A stretch of 64,000 bases of DNA from Bryopsis sp. KO-2023 (GCA_030272585.1 BSYQ01000002.1:5952001-6016000), one strand, 5' to 3'; shown: positions 46,315-58,500, counted from the first letter of the stretch. Numbers and translations are program-made. Notes: generated by a model not told the origin, from the letters alone.

Positions 46315-49300
46315 ATGTCGAGACCTGAAGGGTCTGGTGAAGAGGACATTACCGCTTTAACGGTAGAAGAACTCCAAAGTCGGATTGCTTTAATGCAATC
46401 TGAACATCAGGCGTTCCGTAAAGAGGTCGATGACCGTGAGAGGGAACGAGAAGTGACTACCAGAAGAGGTAGTACTTCTGTAGGGTCGGGAAGTAAAAAG
46501 TCTTCCACGGCCAAACCTGATAAATTTGATGGCCAATGTCCTTGGAAAGAACATAAGGTCATTTTGGAGATCTTTTGGATTGCCGAGGGGGTTCCTCGAG
46601 AAGAATGGGGTCGGATTGGACCAACATTCTTAGGACCCAAGGGAATCAAGCACCTCATCGCTCGAGTCGGGGAAGAGAAAATTTCTGGAGGAAACCTGAC
46701 TTGGGAGGAAATGTGTGTTGCTATGGATGATGGAAGTTTTGGTGAGTTGGCCACCGAATATGCGGTGACGCAAAAACTGTCCACATTCAAAGACCACATT
46801 AACCGGCGATGCAATACTGGAGAATATGTGCGCCAAATGGACACATATTTTACTCTTCGTAAGACCAAAATTGATAGTATTTCAAAAATTTGGTTCTTAC
46901 ACCGCAACCTCCATGGAGTGTTGAAGGAAGCGGTTGCCACTGATACTTCGGGTCATGAATGGACTTCATATGAGGAATTCCGTACCCATGTATTGGCAAA
47001 AGGAGTATCGCATGATGAGCGATACCCAGTATTGGAAAAAGGTGCCAAAGAAAAGGAGGAGAGTACCGTTGGATCAAAGAGATCTCGAAAAGAGGAAAAA
47101 GGAAAGGTGTATCCGGTTAATCGGAAGAAAAACCGAATGATGCCGAGCTTTACATCGAGATTTGGTGGTGGTTCTCAACAGACTCGTAAGAGTAAAGTTG
47201 GTAAAACATCTTTTCCTGCGGGTCTTACCCAGAAAGAGTGGGAACGGCGCAAGGCCGCGAACCTTTGTTTCAGATGTGGAGCATCTTATTCTCCAGGTCA
47301 TGTGTGTGATACTGGAAAGGTACGGAAGAGTCTCGCTTGTTTCGGGAAAGAACTTCCTAGTATAGAAGTTCTTGCATCTGGGTTATCTCGAAAGGAGGTA
47401 TCGAAAAACTCAGATCCGAAAGATGTAATATTTGATCCGATGGATACGGATATTACGAAGCCCGAGAACAAATCGGATATTTCTGTGGAGAATGACCCTG
47501 ACCAGGTTATGTCTGTTGACAGAAATGATGACTCTATCCGATGTGGTGAGGATGATTTGGACGTCGATCCCATTGGGGACGCCCAAGATCCTATGCCTAG
47601 TAAAGAAGAGAAGGTGCCGGAGAACGATTGCATCTCTGGAATGCAACTTTTAAAATCGGAACTTCATCGTTTGCAGAATGCAAGTAGAGAGTTCACTTTT
47701 GACTCATCTACCAATGATGAAAGATTTGCGATTTGTAAAAAGTTTTGCACTGGACAAGAGTTTCTTGCATCGTCAGTAGCGGGACACCATATTTGGATGG
47801 ATCCTGGACGAAAGAATTTGAATGAATTCTTAAAGCATTATTTTGCTTGCAAGAAAGAGTCACCTTCTACTACGAGTTGCTGCCTATTAATCCCTCATAA
47901 TATGGCAGTTAGACAAAAAGAAATCAATCAAATGCGATTGATTGCACAATATCGAAAAGGAGCAAAATTGTTTGCTCTTAGCAGCGGTAAAGCACCAGGT
48001 CTTCTTTGGCCCGTTGATATATATTACGATCCACCTACAGCGGAGTTACCCGGTAACTCGATTCCAGGAGAGGATTGTAATCTCAGAATGTCAATGTCGT
48101 TCAAAGGTTTGATTTCTGGTTCCCCTGGTCAGATTCTGTTAGATTCTGGCGCCGCTGGCTACGCTTATATCTCCAAGCATTTCTGCGAAAGCACAGGGCT
48201 TAGTTATAGATGTAAGCAAGGTACCAAAATCGAAATGGCCGATGGAACTCCATTGGATATCGTAGGGATAACCTCGATTAACTTGCGTTTGCAAGGCTTG
48301 CGGATGAAAATCGAGTGTCAAGTCATCACTACAAAGCATTTTGATTTGTACCTCGGGGATGTGTGGTTATGCAATCACCGAGTACTGATGAATTTTTCTA
48401 CTGGTAGTGCTTCGGTTCTAGCTACACGGGGAAACCGACTCACGATACGACCTAATTTGGTTGTGCGTGCCCCTAGTCCGCCTAATGCACGGATCAATCC
48501 CTTGTTGAGTATAGCCCAAGCTCGAAGACAACTCCGTAATACGGAGTTATGTCCTTTTCTGGTTATAGTTCGGGAGGTCCCGAACCCTTTTGAGGGGGAG
48601 GAATCTGGGGTACCCGAATTGCCCAAAAATCCTCGAGTGTCTTCATATCAAACAGAGCTGGAAAGTCTGTTAGATGAGTATAAAGACAGATTCTCAGATG
48701 AGTTGGCGGAATGCCCTCCATCTCGAGAAGAGGATGCAGCAATTGATCTTGTCCCTGGAGCGAAACCGGTACATAGACCAATGTTTCGTTACACACCGGG
48801 TGAAAGAAAAGAGATTGAAGATCAAGTCTCTGATATGCTGCAGAAGGGTTTGATTAAGCCTAGTTGTAGTCCGTGGGGTGCACCAATCTTGTTTGTTCCC
48901 AAACCAGATGGTACTCGACGAATGTGTATCGACTATAGAGGCTTAAATAAGTTGACGATCAGGAATCAGTATCCACTACCAAGGATAGATGATCTCCTTG
49001 ATCAACTGCAAGGTTCGAAGTTCTTTTCGGCCTTAGATTTGAAAGCAGGGTATTGGCAACTTCGAGTGAAGGAGTCAGACCAACCGAAGACTGCTTTCAA
49101 AACCCCATTCGGTCTGTATGAATACAAAGTGCTTCCAATGGGCTTGACGAATGCACCTGCAGTATTCCAGACTTGGATGAATCAAGTATTCTCGGGTATG
49201 ATTGGGAAGTCGGTTCTAATCTACCTTGACGACATACTTGTATTCAGCAAAACTCCGGAGGAACATGTGCAACATTTGCGAGCGGTGATGAAACGCTTAC

Positions 49301-50087
49301 GTGAGCACAAAGTGTTCTTGAAGAGATCAAAATGTGATTTCTTTAAGAAAGAGCTTCACTATCTTGGATTTGTTATAAATCAAGATGGTATTTCCGCTGA
49401 CAAAAGGAAAACAGAGAAAGTAGTAGAGTGGCCAGTCCCAAAGAACGTTGCGGAATTGCGTTCATTTTTAGGGCTCTCTAACTATTTCCGGAGATTTGTG
49501 CAAGGTTACAGCAAGCTTGTAGCCCCACTCACAAATTTACTTAGGAAGGGTAAAGAGTGGAGTTGGACCGAGGATTGTCAAAGAGGATTTGATGGTGTTA
49601 AAGAGAATTTAACACATGCACCTTGTTTGGCAATGCCTAACTTCGAAGAGGATTTTGAAGTTGTCGCGGATGCTTCGGATTACGCGATTGGTGCAATCTT
49701 GTTGCAAGAGGGACATCCGATAGCTTTTGAAAGTCGAAAGTTATCAGGAGCCCAACTTAACTGGAGCATAGGGGACAAGGAAATGTTCGCTGTAGTGCAT
49801 GCTCTTAAGTTGTGGCGATGCTACTTGGACGTGCGTGTGTTCAAGGTGGTGTGTGATCACCAACCTAACACATACTTCCATTCCCAGGAAACTCTCTCTC
49901 GAAGGTCGGCACGTTGGCTCGAAGTCCTCCAGGGGTTCCGGTTCGAGTGGGAATACAGGCCGGGTCGGACGAACGTGGCAGACCCCTTGTCACGATATCC
50001 GTCGTATTCTCAGCAGATCGGAATACTCTCGGAGCTGGGAGGTGGCCAGAAACGACCAACTTGGAAAGGGGATCCGTCCTCGCCCCG
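46315..50087 (+). CDS. gag-pol: Element 1 Gag-Pol polyprotein, truncated by insertion
   Basis: A single frame from ATG 46315 with no gag/pol frameshift. In order: gag; a CX2C..GHxC zinc-knuckle variant (CFRCGASYSPGHVC, about 318-331) like that of many plant gypsy elements; a degenerate Dam-methyltransferase-like domain (about 455-570, motif DPGR at 47800-47811 where element 3 has NPPF); aspartic protease (LLDSGAAG, about 609); reverse transcriptase (LFVPKPDGTRRMCIDY, catalytic YLDD about 970); RNase H (VADASDYAIGAILLQEG about 1117). About 15 residues after the RNase H end (NVADPLSRYP) the element is cut; the last 14 codons of the open frame belong to the LTR of element 3. Integrase is therefore missing here. 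The reading frame is intact to the break, so the insertion was probably what inactivated it. Confidence 0.9.
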
Positions 50088-50323
50088 TGTTACAAAAACC
50101 TCCCAGAACCCTCCCTCGAAGCCTCCTTAACCCATCAAACCCCCACTCATTGATGGGACCCTTGACTAATGTCATTAGGGCGAGGCACCAGGGTTCTTGA
50201 GCTATAGGATCTCCTATTGGGATCCTATGGACCTTAAGCTCTGACTAGGCTATCACTAGTGCCCATAGCTAGTCTGTAGCTCTAGCTAGTGCTTACTAGA
50301 CATCTCGGTGATCACTTGTAACA
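50088..50323 (-). repeat. Element 3 3' LTR (236 bp)
   Basis: Bounded by TGTTAC and GTAACA (6-bp inverted termini) and preceded, in element sense, by a purine tract. Unlike the LTR of element 1 in sequence. Its left end falls inside the open frame of element 1; the 5 bases before it (CCCCG) should recur as a target duplication beyond the window. Confidence 0.75.
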
Positions 50324-50336
50324 GTGCCCCCTCCTT
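50324..50336 (-). other. Element 3 polypurine tract
   Basis: AAGGAGGGGGCAC on the minus strand directly precedes the LTR start, where plus-strand DNA synthesis would be primed. Confidence 0.7.
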
Positions 50337-50469
50337 AGATGTGAAGCCGCCTCGGGTTCACTAGGAATCAAATGCATGATAGGCATCATACAAATGATAG
50401 TGTCTAGTAGTTACACTATTTTAAGAGAGGAGATCATCATCATCCAGTGGCCAACTGTGATATGATGTC

Positions 50470-51833
50470 TCAAACCTTCGCTTGTGATCTCCTTCGGATC
50501 GTGCGAGGTGGTACAATCGATTGTGCTTGAGATTGGTGAAACTCGTCAACCAATTCTCGCGCGTGCACGACATTCTGTTCCGGTTCCCATGAGTTGTGCT
50601 CATGACCGTATCCAACCCATTTCACTAGGAATTCTGTGTAGCATTTCTTGCCCCTACGTCGCTCTCTGCGATCAAGAATGCGCTCAACCTCCCATTCCAA
50701 GTCACCTTCAATCTCGATAGGTGGCGGGGGTTGCACAGTTCCTTTAGCCCAATATGGCTTCAAGAGTGAAGCATGGAACACCGGATGTATGGGCAAAGTA
50801 TCAGGAAGCTTTATTTTGAAAGCAACCTCATTTATTTGACGCTCGATAGGGAAAGGTCCTACCCATTTCGGCGTTAATTTCCGCGATCCTGGATGCTTTA
50901 ACCTTAAGTTCCTTGCATCAAGGAGAACAAGGTCTCCAACCTTGATCTCTACAGGAGCCCGGTGACGATCAGCTTGAGCTTTATAGCGTTGCTGAGCCGC
51001 CTGAAGGCGTTTCTTTGCCTCAACAATCCCTTCTCGGATTTCACTCGTCATTTTCTGAACTTCTGGTACAGCGACCTGCTTTGGTCCTTTTCTAGGGATC
51101 TGAGCAGTCAATGCTGTCCATGGATCTTTTCCATAGTTCAGGAAGAAGGGTGTTTCTCCAGTTGCTTCTGATCTTGAGTTATTTATTGCAAACTCAACAA
51201 CCGGTAATAAATCAGCCCAACTTCTTTGGGAAGGCCCCACAAAGTGGCGAAGAGTATCTTGCATCACTTTGTTCATCGCTTCGGTTTGCCCATCTGTTTC
51301 TGGATGATAAGCCGAAGAAAGGGCTTGACTGATTTCCCATTTATCACACAACTCCCTAAAGAAGTGTGAGACAAATCTTGGATCTCTATCTGTGACCAAT
51401 TTCTTTGGCATGCCATGAGCTTTGAAAACATGGTTCACAAAGAGATTTGCTGCTTCAGCTGCACCACAATCCGTTCGAGTTGCAGCGAGATGTACCATTT
51501 TAGTTAACATGTCCACAAAGACAAGGATTGCATCATAACCTGCTCCATTAGATGATGGGAGGTGAGTGACAAAATCCATCGAAACATTTTCCCATTGTGC
51601 ATTCGGAATAGACAAGGGTTTTAGGGGACCTTGAGGCTTTCTTCGCCTACCCTTGTGCCTTTGGCATGAATCACATCCTTGCACATATGATCTGATATGG
51701 TCCTCCATCTGAGGCCACCAAAAATGTCTCTGGATTTGCCGTAAAGTCTTAGCCACACCAAAGTGTCCACTATAGACTGTACTATGGCAATCATGGATTA
51801 TATCCTGTCTCAATGTTCCAAAATTTGGTACAG
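50470..51833 (-). CDS. pol (IN): Element 3 integrase and chromodomain (3' half of split pol)
   Basis: The frame runs from the element 2 insertion point to a stop at 50470. It shows the HHCC zinc region (HSTVYSGHFG, then CDSCQRHKG), the DDE core (SMDFVTHLPS; VTDRDPRFVS; DGQTEAMNKVMQ), the GPF module (KWVGPFPIERQI), and a C-terminal chromodomain (WEVERILDRRERRRG; FLVKWVGYGHEHNSWEPEQ). The chromodomain places it among chromoviruses, where it guides integration to modified histones. Removing element 2 and one TACAG copy leaves this frame continuous with the RNase H piece at 61909-62577. Followed closely by PPT and LTR. Confidence 0.9.
51829..51833 (+). other. Left target-site duplication of element 2
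   Basis: TACAG immediately left of the 5' LTR, repeated at 61904-61908 right of the 3' LTR. Confidence 0.9.
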
Positions 51834-51937
51834 TGATAGTAGTAACTCGGGTTTAGGGGTATTGTGTAGTACAATGGGATGTACGACAGGGTTTATAGGG
51901 CAGGGGGCCCTCCTGTAAAAATTAATCTTCCCAGTGA

Positions 51938-51972
<35 letters not shown>

Positions 51973-52006
51973 TGCTTGTGTCTCGGGGTCCTAGACCCCC
52001 TTATCA
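51834..52006 (+). repeat. Element 2 5' LTR (173 bp)
   Basis: TGATA...TATCA termini. It includes a CT run followed by a GT run and, near the end, the hairpin GGGGTCCTAGACCCC. Very short for a gypsy LTR. Confidence 0.95.
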
Positions 52007-52008
52007 TT

Positions 52009-52020
52009 TGGTTTCGGAGC
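52009..52020 (+). other. Element 2 primer binding site
   Basis: TGGTTTCGGAGC, two bases after the LTR, identical to the PBS of element 1; 10 of 12 bases agree with the plant initiator-Met site. Confidence 0.8.
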
Positions 52021-52751
52021 AAGGCGAGGCCAGGCGCACCCCACAGGAGAACTCGCGAACCCCCCCTCAAAGATCTGACCTTAGGGATTACTAAATCCCA
52101 CAGATCTGGAACTCTGTGTTCCAGGGGTCGCGAGGAGAGCTATCCTTCGAACGACGTGCTCGCGTCGTCGTTCGAAAACGTCAGGCGAAGTCGCAAAAGA
52201 ATCGGAGTCCAGTGAACGAATTTCTGGAAACCTACAGATCTGTAGATCTAAAGGAAAACAAGGCGAAAGCACTACAACAGTGCAAGGAGAGCAACGATCG
52301 GCGTAAACCCGAAACGCGCAGGCGAACAACTGAAAGTGCGAACCGGCGTAGGAAAGAACGTCGTCCGGAACGACCAACTTCCGTCGACTGACGCTTCTGC
52401 CAGTAACACGAAAAACAGTCGTTCTGGCAGGTGACTCATTGTCACTCTTTCCAGCGCGCAATCGGTTACCGCACCGCCTGAGTCACGACTGGTTCTACAG
52501 TTAGTCGTAGACTTAATCACCGGCCAAGGTACTAACCTAGTCGGCTGACAGAACGCGAACGGGAGAGTAACACCCGACATTGTCAAGTGTAAAACTCCTA
52601 TCTATTTCTGACCTAGTAAGGTTCAAGAAAAGATAGCGACTAGGAGTGCAACCAGAACTGAAACAAGTTCGCACCCAAGTCACCAGAAAGTTTGGAAACT
52701 TTCCGGACACACTCCTATTACGTCAAAATTCCAGGAAATTCAAACAAAAAC
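52021..52751 (+). other. Element 2 leader
   Basis: About 730 nt before the gag ATG. A basic 91-codon frame (52116-52391) is open but starts at GTG and lacks an ATG, so it is not called as a gene. Confidence 0.6.
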
Positions 52752-55589
52752 ATGTCCGGCCAGACGCCGCCACAGCTACCACCTATTCCACCTCCTGAGG
52801 AGGAAGAGGTGGTGGATAACCAACTAATTCCCGTGGTTTATCCAGATGTGGTGCACCCACCAGCGCAGCAAATACATGATTTGCAGTGGGACAGACATGT
52901 ACCCGACCAGGTTGAGGAACCGGACGAAGACTTAGACTCGGAACAAGAGTCGGAAGAGTCCGGGGACGAGGAGTATGATGAGGATATGGAGGACGTCCCG
53001 ACAATAGAAGTCACCAACATCCTTCACCATGAACATCAGCATATAAACGTCCACCAGCAGGAGGTGCACGTTCATGGTGTGGACGAGGGACAACTTAGGG
53101 ACACAGCTGAGCATGTGTATGCCGCTGTCTCCTCGAATGTGCAAGAGGTCGCACAAAACCTGGAAGGACAAGTTCACGAGCAGGTTCAGCGTGCAGAGTC
53201 GACCTTAAAAGGCGACCTGAAAGAGGAATATGAGCAGTTCGTGCTCTATGTCAGGAAGGAGGCCCAGAAGCTGGTCAAGCAAAATACTGAGTCTATAGAA
53301 AGACAACAGAAATTATTAGACCACCAGCACAAATTGCTGGAACAGAATATAAGGTCCACAGAGCGGATCGACAGGAATCTGTTGGGTAAATACGATAACG
53401 AGGCTATTCTGCAAGAGCGACTCGATCGACTGCAGGAATCAGCCCGTACCCAAGCTGAAGCTGTTGATCAGACCAATGCGCTCAGGGAGAAACAAATTCT
53501 GTCTCTGCAAGCCTCTCTGACAAAAGTTGCTGAAGGTATGCGCCTACAGCAGACAACGCTGGAGAACCTAGCTCGGACTACTGATGAGTCTCGGTGCGAG
53601 CAAGTCGACCACCAAGGCCAGCTAGACACACTCTCAAGCTTGGTAAGCCAGAGCCTAAAAGTGTTGCGGGACTTACACCAAGCCGAAGAACAACGCAAAC
53701 AAAGAAGAGCGGAACGAGGCAGTGTGAGTTCTGATGACACTGCAGGAGGACACAGGTCGATGCAACTGATGGAGAAATTTCTATCAGACGCGACAGAGAA
53801 ACAGCAGACTTTGGAAAGTAACCTATCCAAGTATGTTGATTCTAAGTTCAAAGAAACACTGAGTGCGTGGAAAAAACGGGAGAAAGTTCGAGTCCCGGCT
53901 CAGGACCCAGTTGTAGTGGGTATGATGGGAGCAGGAACTGGCACGGTCACTTTGCCGGCCACGACAGCTGCAGCCACAAGCGTTCCTTTTGTGTCATCCA
54001 CTCCTCTTACCAGTATCCCATTTCCGGTACCACCTGTTCCGGATTTGAGTACTTTTACTGGTCTAACCACGTTAGGAGGATTGGGTGGTCGCAGCCCATC
54101 GACAACTGTCGCAGACTCCGTGGGTGGAGGTTCTCCATCTTCCTGGGGTTTATTTACATCCCCAAGAACACGGACGGCATGGAGTCTTGCGCCGCCACAA
54201 ACTATGGCAATGGGCGCACCATTCGGCCAAGCGGGTCAACTTGGCACAGCCAGACCCATACTTAGTGTCCCTGTAACGAGTGTGTTACCACCAACGACAA
54301 CCATGTTAACACAACCACTGACGACAGTTCCGCTGTCTGTCTTCTATCCAATCCCGGCTCTTAACACCCAACCTGGTATGCAACCAGGAAACCAACCAGG
54401 CACCCAACCAAGTTTGGGACAATCCGTAAACCAATACGGAGCACCTTCCGCGAGTAACCCGTATTACGGGTGGGGTTCTTATCCCTCAACTCCATCAAGC
54501 CAGCCACAGGGTGGAAATCGATCTGGTGGTGGTGGAGGGGGACCCGGAGGTGGACCTGGGGGTGGAGGCGGAGGCGGAGGAGGACCACCTGGAAGTGGAG
54601 GGGGATCTTTCCTTTCCGGACCAGGTGGAGGTGGGGGTGGTGGATGGCCGTACCACCCAGGTGGCGGTGGAGGTGGCGGAGGTGGAGGTGGGGGTCCTCC
54701 AGACCCTAACCAAGGCTTTGCTGCTCCGCAAGATCGCCACGGACGGATTCCGTCATCCGTTCGTATTCCTTTCCCAAAGGCCTTCTCAGGTGATGGTCAG
54801 CGGTGGATCAGAGATTGGCAACTAGAAATGACGGTCTATTGCCAGACTTTGGACATCGATGAGAGCGTATGGTTCAGGCTCTTCCGCAGTAACCTGACCG
54901 GAGCTGCTGCTCAGTGGCGAAACGTCCAGGATCTGCGTACAAGGGAAGGAAAAAGACATCCAATCACAAATTGGATTGAGTTTGTTGAGGAACTGGTCCA
55001 AGCATTTGAACCCACCAGAATGTCTGATGTAGCCAGGCGCTCCTTACGGAACCTGAAACAGACTGGGTCAGTGCACCAGTACATTGTTGCTTTCCGAGAA
55101 CAAGTGCTGAGGATTCCCAACATGACAGATGAAGAACAATACTTCTTCTTCGTGGACGGGTTAAAGTTCCATATCAAACAACAAACTGTGGCTCAAGTGC
55201 CGCATGGCATTGAGTTGGCGATCCAGACGGCGGCTCGTCTTGATGCTATTGCCTCATCCGGAGGAGGAAACTTTCGTGGCCGCGGACGGTGGCGCGGAGG
55301 TAAAGGCCGAGGCCAAAATAAAAAGCAAAATCAACCCCAGACTGATAAGGCAAACCAGATGGGTGGCCAACAGCAACCTCAGCCAGACCAGGCACAAAAC
55401 ATTGGCCAAGGTCGAGGTCGGGGAAGGGGTGGTGGCCGAGGTCGCGGACGAGGTGGTGGCAGGAATCAAGGACGTGGAGGTGGAGGCGTAAATCCCAAAT
55501 GCTATATGTGTGGAAAAACTGGACATATTCAAAGTAAGTGTCCAGAGGGCGAAAAGTTCAAGAAATGGTTAAACGAAAAAGCCGGATGA
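52752..55589 (+). CDS. gag: Element 2 Gag protein, 945 residues
   Basis: The ATG at 52752 (context AACATGT) was chosen because the frame upstream opens only at TTG. In order: a proline/acidic N-terminus; a long charged region rich in Q, E, K and R (about 100-390) likely to form coiled coils; a Thr/Pro/Ala linker; a glycine-rich segment (about 590-650, runs of G with PGG); a capsid-like gag domain (IPFPKAFSGDGQRWIRDWQL; SNLTGAAAQWRNVQDL, about 680-830); an RGG-rich basic stretch; and a classical CX2CX4HX4C knuckle (CYMCGKTGHIQSKC, 55500-55541). It is unusually large for a gypsy Gag because of the N-terminal coiled-coil and glycine-rich parts. It forms the particle and packages RNA. Its last 52 nt overlap pol in the -1 frame. 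Confidence 0.9.
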   Translation: MSGQTPPQLPPIPPPEEEEVVDNQLIPVVYPDVVHPPAQQIHDLQWDRHVPDQVEEPDEDLDSEQESEESGDEEYDEDMEDVPTIEVTNILHHEHQHINVHQQEVHVHGVDEGQLRDTAEHVYAAVSSNVQEVAQNLEGQVHEQVQRAESTLKGDLKEEYEQFVLYVRKEAQKLVKQNTESIERQQKLLDHQHKLLEQNIRSTERIDRNLLGKYDNEAILQERLDRLQESARTQAEAVDQTNALREKQILSLQASLTKVAEGMRLQQTTLENLARTTDESRCEQVDHQGQLDTLSSLVSQSLKVLRDLHQAEEQRKQRRAERGSVSSDDTAGGHRSMQLMEKFLSDATEKQQTLESNLSKYVDSKFKETLSAWKKREKVRVPAQDPVVVGMMGAGTGTVTLPATTAAATSVPFVSSTPLTSIPFPVPPVPDLSTFTGLTTLGGLGGRSPSTTVADSVGGGSPSSWGLFTSPRTRTAWSLAPPQTMAMGAPFGQAGQLGTARPILSVPVTSVLPPTTTMLTQPLTTVPLSVFYPIPALNTQPGMQPGNQPGTQPSLGQSVNQYGAPSASNPYYGWGSYPSTPSSQPQGGNRSGGGGGGPGGGPGGGGGGGGGPPGSGGGSFLSGPGGGGGGGWPYHPGGGGGGGGGGGGPPDPNQGFAAPQDRHGRIPSSVRIPFPKAFSGDGQRWIRDWQLEMTVYCQTLDIDESVWFRLFRSNLTGAAAQWRNVQDLRTREGKRHPITNWIEFVEELVQAFEPTRMSDVARRSLRNLKQTGSVHQYIVAFREQVLRIPNMTDEEQYFFFVDGLKFHIKQQTVAQVPHGIELAIQTAARLDAIASSGGGNFRGRGRWRGGKGRGQNKKQNQPQTDKANQMGGQQQPQPDQAQNIGQGRGRGRGGGRGRGRGGGRNQGRGGGGVNPKCYMCGKTGHIQSKCPEGEKFKKWLNEKAG

Positions 55590-58500
55590 ACAGAGCCCAG
55601 ACTCGTTCGGCGAAACGCAGAAGGGCACGCCGTCACAGATATAAGCAGCGCCAAAAACTTCTTAGAAAAGAAAGGTTAGCTCGAAATGCAGAAGTGAATA
55701 AAAGAGCACAAGGGGAAATAGAAAAGAATGCTACCCAAGGTGCAGAGGGATCGATTATGAGTGCTAAGTTGGAAACGCGATCCAGTAAGTGCAGCACGCT
55801 TACTAGGACAAGTTCAGAATCAAGTTCGGAACCTGTCGACTCTGTTCATGGAGACCTTGGTAGTCCTGAAGGAACTGAGAATTCGGTATCGTTCCCGCCT
55901 CAAGGAACGAAACGAAGTCCGGAAGGAAGGGAACCCGCAAGGGAATCAAATAAGCCTGTCACTCGTTCACCACCAACTGACGAGTCAGCAGCCCCTGTTC
56001 AGGGAACAGGTAGAGGACAAAAAGTGGATGAAGGTCAGTATTCACCTTCTGAGCGTATGTTACCACTAGGAGGTCCTAACCATTTGAAATTTATGGGATA
56101 TGAGATCCGAGCCAGATTAGGAGGAGTACCGATCTCCGCCTATGTTGATTGTGGTGCAACGGAGAACTACATTACCAAGAAACTAGTCACGAGACTGAAA
56201 CTCGAAACAACCGAGTGCAAAAAGGGAGTCACTTTGGCGGACGGAACCCTATGTTCACTTGATCGGCGATGCGAAGACTTGCAGCTCAGGATGGGTACTT
56301 ATACCACAACCCTTTCCGCAGACGTCTTCCCAAACCTTTCATATGACATGATACTAGGGCTTCCTTGGTTGATGCAGACCAATCCCAAACTGGACTTTGC
56401 AACAGGCACGCTCAAAGTTCCAGTGGGTGCTGGATGGACAACTGTTCCTATGAAGGAACGACCATCAGATTACTTACAGCACCTAGCACCGGCTATTGAT
56501 ACAGTCTCAGCGAAGAAGTTATTCTCGCTCGTGAAGAACAGTCCAGAAGTTGATCAGGCATACCTTGTGGTTGTGCGACCAACCACCCCGGAAGATATGG
56601 CACACCTCATGCAGTATCCATATCCGGGAATTCCAGAAGAGCGTTTAAACGCTACTGGAACCACACCAGCTTATCTCCAGCCGGATGTGGAAAAGGTAAT
56701 GCATTCGGGTCTCGACCCAAGGATCAAGGCTGTCCTCACAAGTTTCAAGGATGTGTTCCCGAAAGACTTACCACCCGGCGTTCCTCCAGTCAGAAAAGGC
56801 CACGAATTTAAGGTGGACCTGGAGGACGAACAAATGACCCCAATCCACCGTCCCTTGTACAAACTCTCTCCAGCCGAGCTGGACGAAGTTAGGACGCAGG
56901 TGGATTACCTCCTTGAACAAAGGAAGATCCGACCCTCCGAGAGTCCCTGGGGCGCACCCATACTCTTTGTTCCCAAAAAAGACGGAGGGTTGAGAATGTG
57001 TGTGGATTACCGTTGGATCAACAAATTCACGGTAAAGAATAGGTATCCACTCCCTCTTCCTGAGGAGTTAATGGACCGTCTCGCCAGAGCGAAGATCTAT
57101 ACGAAGATCGACCTCCGCTCAGGCTACTGGCAGTTTCCCGTTCGACCCAAGGATACTCCCAAGACGGCATTCCGGACGAGATACGGACATTTCGAATTTC
57201 TCGTGTGTCCGTTCGGAATGACCAACTGCCCAGCCCAGTTCCAGACCATGGTTCAGGATTTGCTGGGGGAGTTCCTTGACGAGTTTGTAGTGGTGTTTAT
57301 CGACGACATCCTGGTCTTTTCCAACTCGGTGGAAGAGCACGTCGAGCACCTAAAACTGGTCTTTGAACGGTTGCGGAAACATAAGTTGTACGCAAAAGCC
57401 AGTAAGTGCGAAGTAGGGGTAGCAGAGACGGACTACCTGGGGTATCATTTGTCGGAAAAAGGCCTTCAACCAATGCAGGATAAGGTTAAGGCTATTCAAC
57501 AATGGAAGGAGTTAACTTCGGTCACTGATGTGCGAAGTTTCCTGGGAATGGTGTCTTACTATCGTAAGTTCATTCCTGAGTTCGCTAGGATTGCGAGTCC
57601 CTTGACAGATCTAACCAAGAAGGACACTGTCTGGGAATGGGGGCTGAACCAACGCAATGCCTACAACGAACTTAAGGATCGGATTAGCCGCGCACCGATC
57701 TTACTCCTTCCTGATCCGGCTAAGGAGTACACCGTAATAACGGATGCATCTGGAACTGCATATGGAGCGGTTCTTACCCAGGATCATGGGAAAGGTTTGC
57801 AACCAATTGCATACCTTTCCAGACGATTAAAACCAGCTGAAACGCGATACTCCGCATATGAGCGGGAGCTGGGGGCAATAGCATATGCTTTAGCCCAGTG
57901 GCGACACTACCTTGAGGGATGCGATGGGGGTGTGAAGGTGTTGACGGACCACAAACCGATCACCCACTTCATGAACCAGAGCACGTTGTCGCGGACCCAA
58001 ACCCGGTGGTTAAACTCAGGGTTTTTCCAATCCATAGGTCCAAAAATCGTCTATATCCAGGGGAAAGCCAATGTCTTGGCTGATGCGTTATCCCGGAGCC
58101 TTCCTGGTCCGCCAGACCAGCTCAATAACCTCTCCACTTGGGAAGTGGCAGAGAAGGAGGCATGGAAAGAGGCTTTGAGAAGTGATGAACAACTCAAGCC
58201 TATCTTTGCAAGGATGGAACGAGGGGTTTCTCCGCAATACAAGCTGGACAACGGGTTCTTGTATTATACCAAGACAGACCCAGGTCCTAGTTTGCTTGTG
58301 GTCCCTGCTTCTTTCCAGAAACGGATTCTGGAAGAGCATCACGACGTTCCCAGTGCCGGTCATGTTGGAGCAGACCGCATGACCGAAGTACTTACCCGCA
58401 GTTACTGGTGGAAAGGCGTTGGGTTAGCCGTAAAGGCATACGTGAAAACGTGCCCAACTTGTCAACTAAACAAATCGGACTTGCAAAGACAGAAAGGTCT

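Larger units (their letters stand above)
44849..50087 (+). mobile_element. Ty3/gypsy element 1, interrupted by element 3
   Basis: 5' LTR 44849-45115 (TGTTA...TAACA), PBS 45119-45130, long leader, then one gag-pol frame from 46315. At 50088 the frame runs into the LTR of element 3, which lies in reverse. The integrase half and 3' LTR should lie beyond 64000. This is the outermost and therefore oldest of the three nested insertions. Confidence 0.85.

Noticed and set aside
50131-50415. 3' LTR of element 1 directly after its truncated pol frame
   Set aside because: The sequence does not match the 44849-45115 LTR, and its termini, PPT and orientation fit the 3' LTR of the minus-strand element 3.
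52116-52391. Basic 91-codon frame in the element 2 leader
   Set aside because: Opens at GTG without an ATG and shows no motif; likely composition-driven.
52692-52751. N-terminal extension of element 2 Gag
   Set aside because: The upstream codon is TTG; the first ATG is at 52752 in acceptable context.
53468-54740. Antisense and alternative-frame ORFs within element 2 gag (Ser/Thr- or Trp/Arg-rich)
   Set aside because: Shadows of the glycine-rich and coiled-coil segments of gag.
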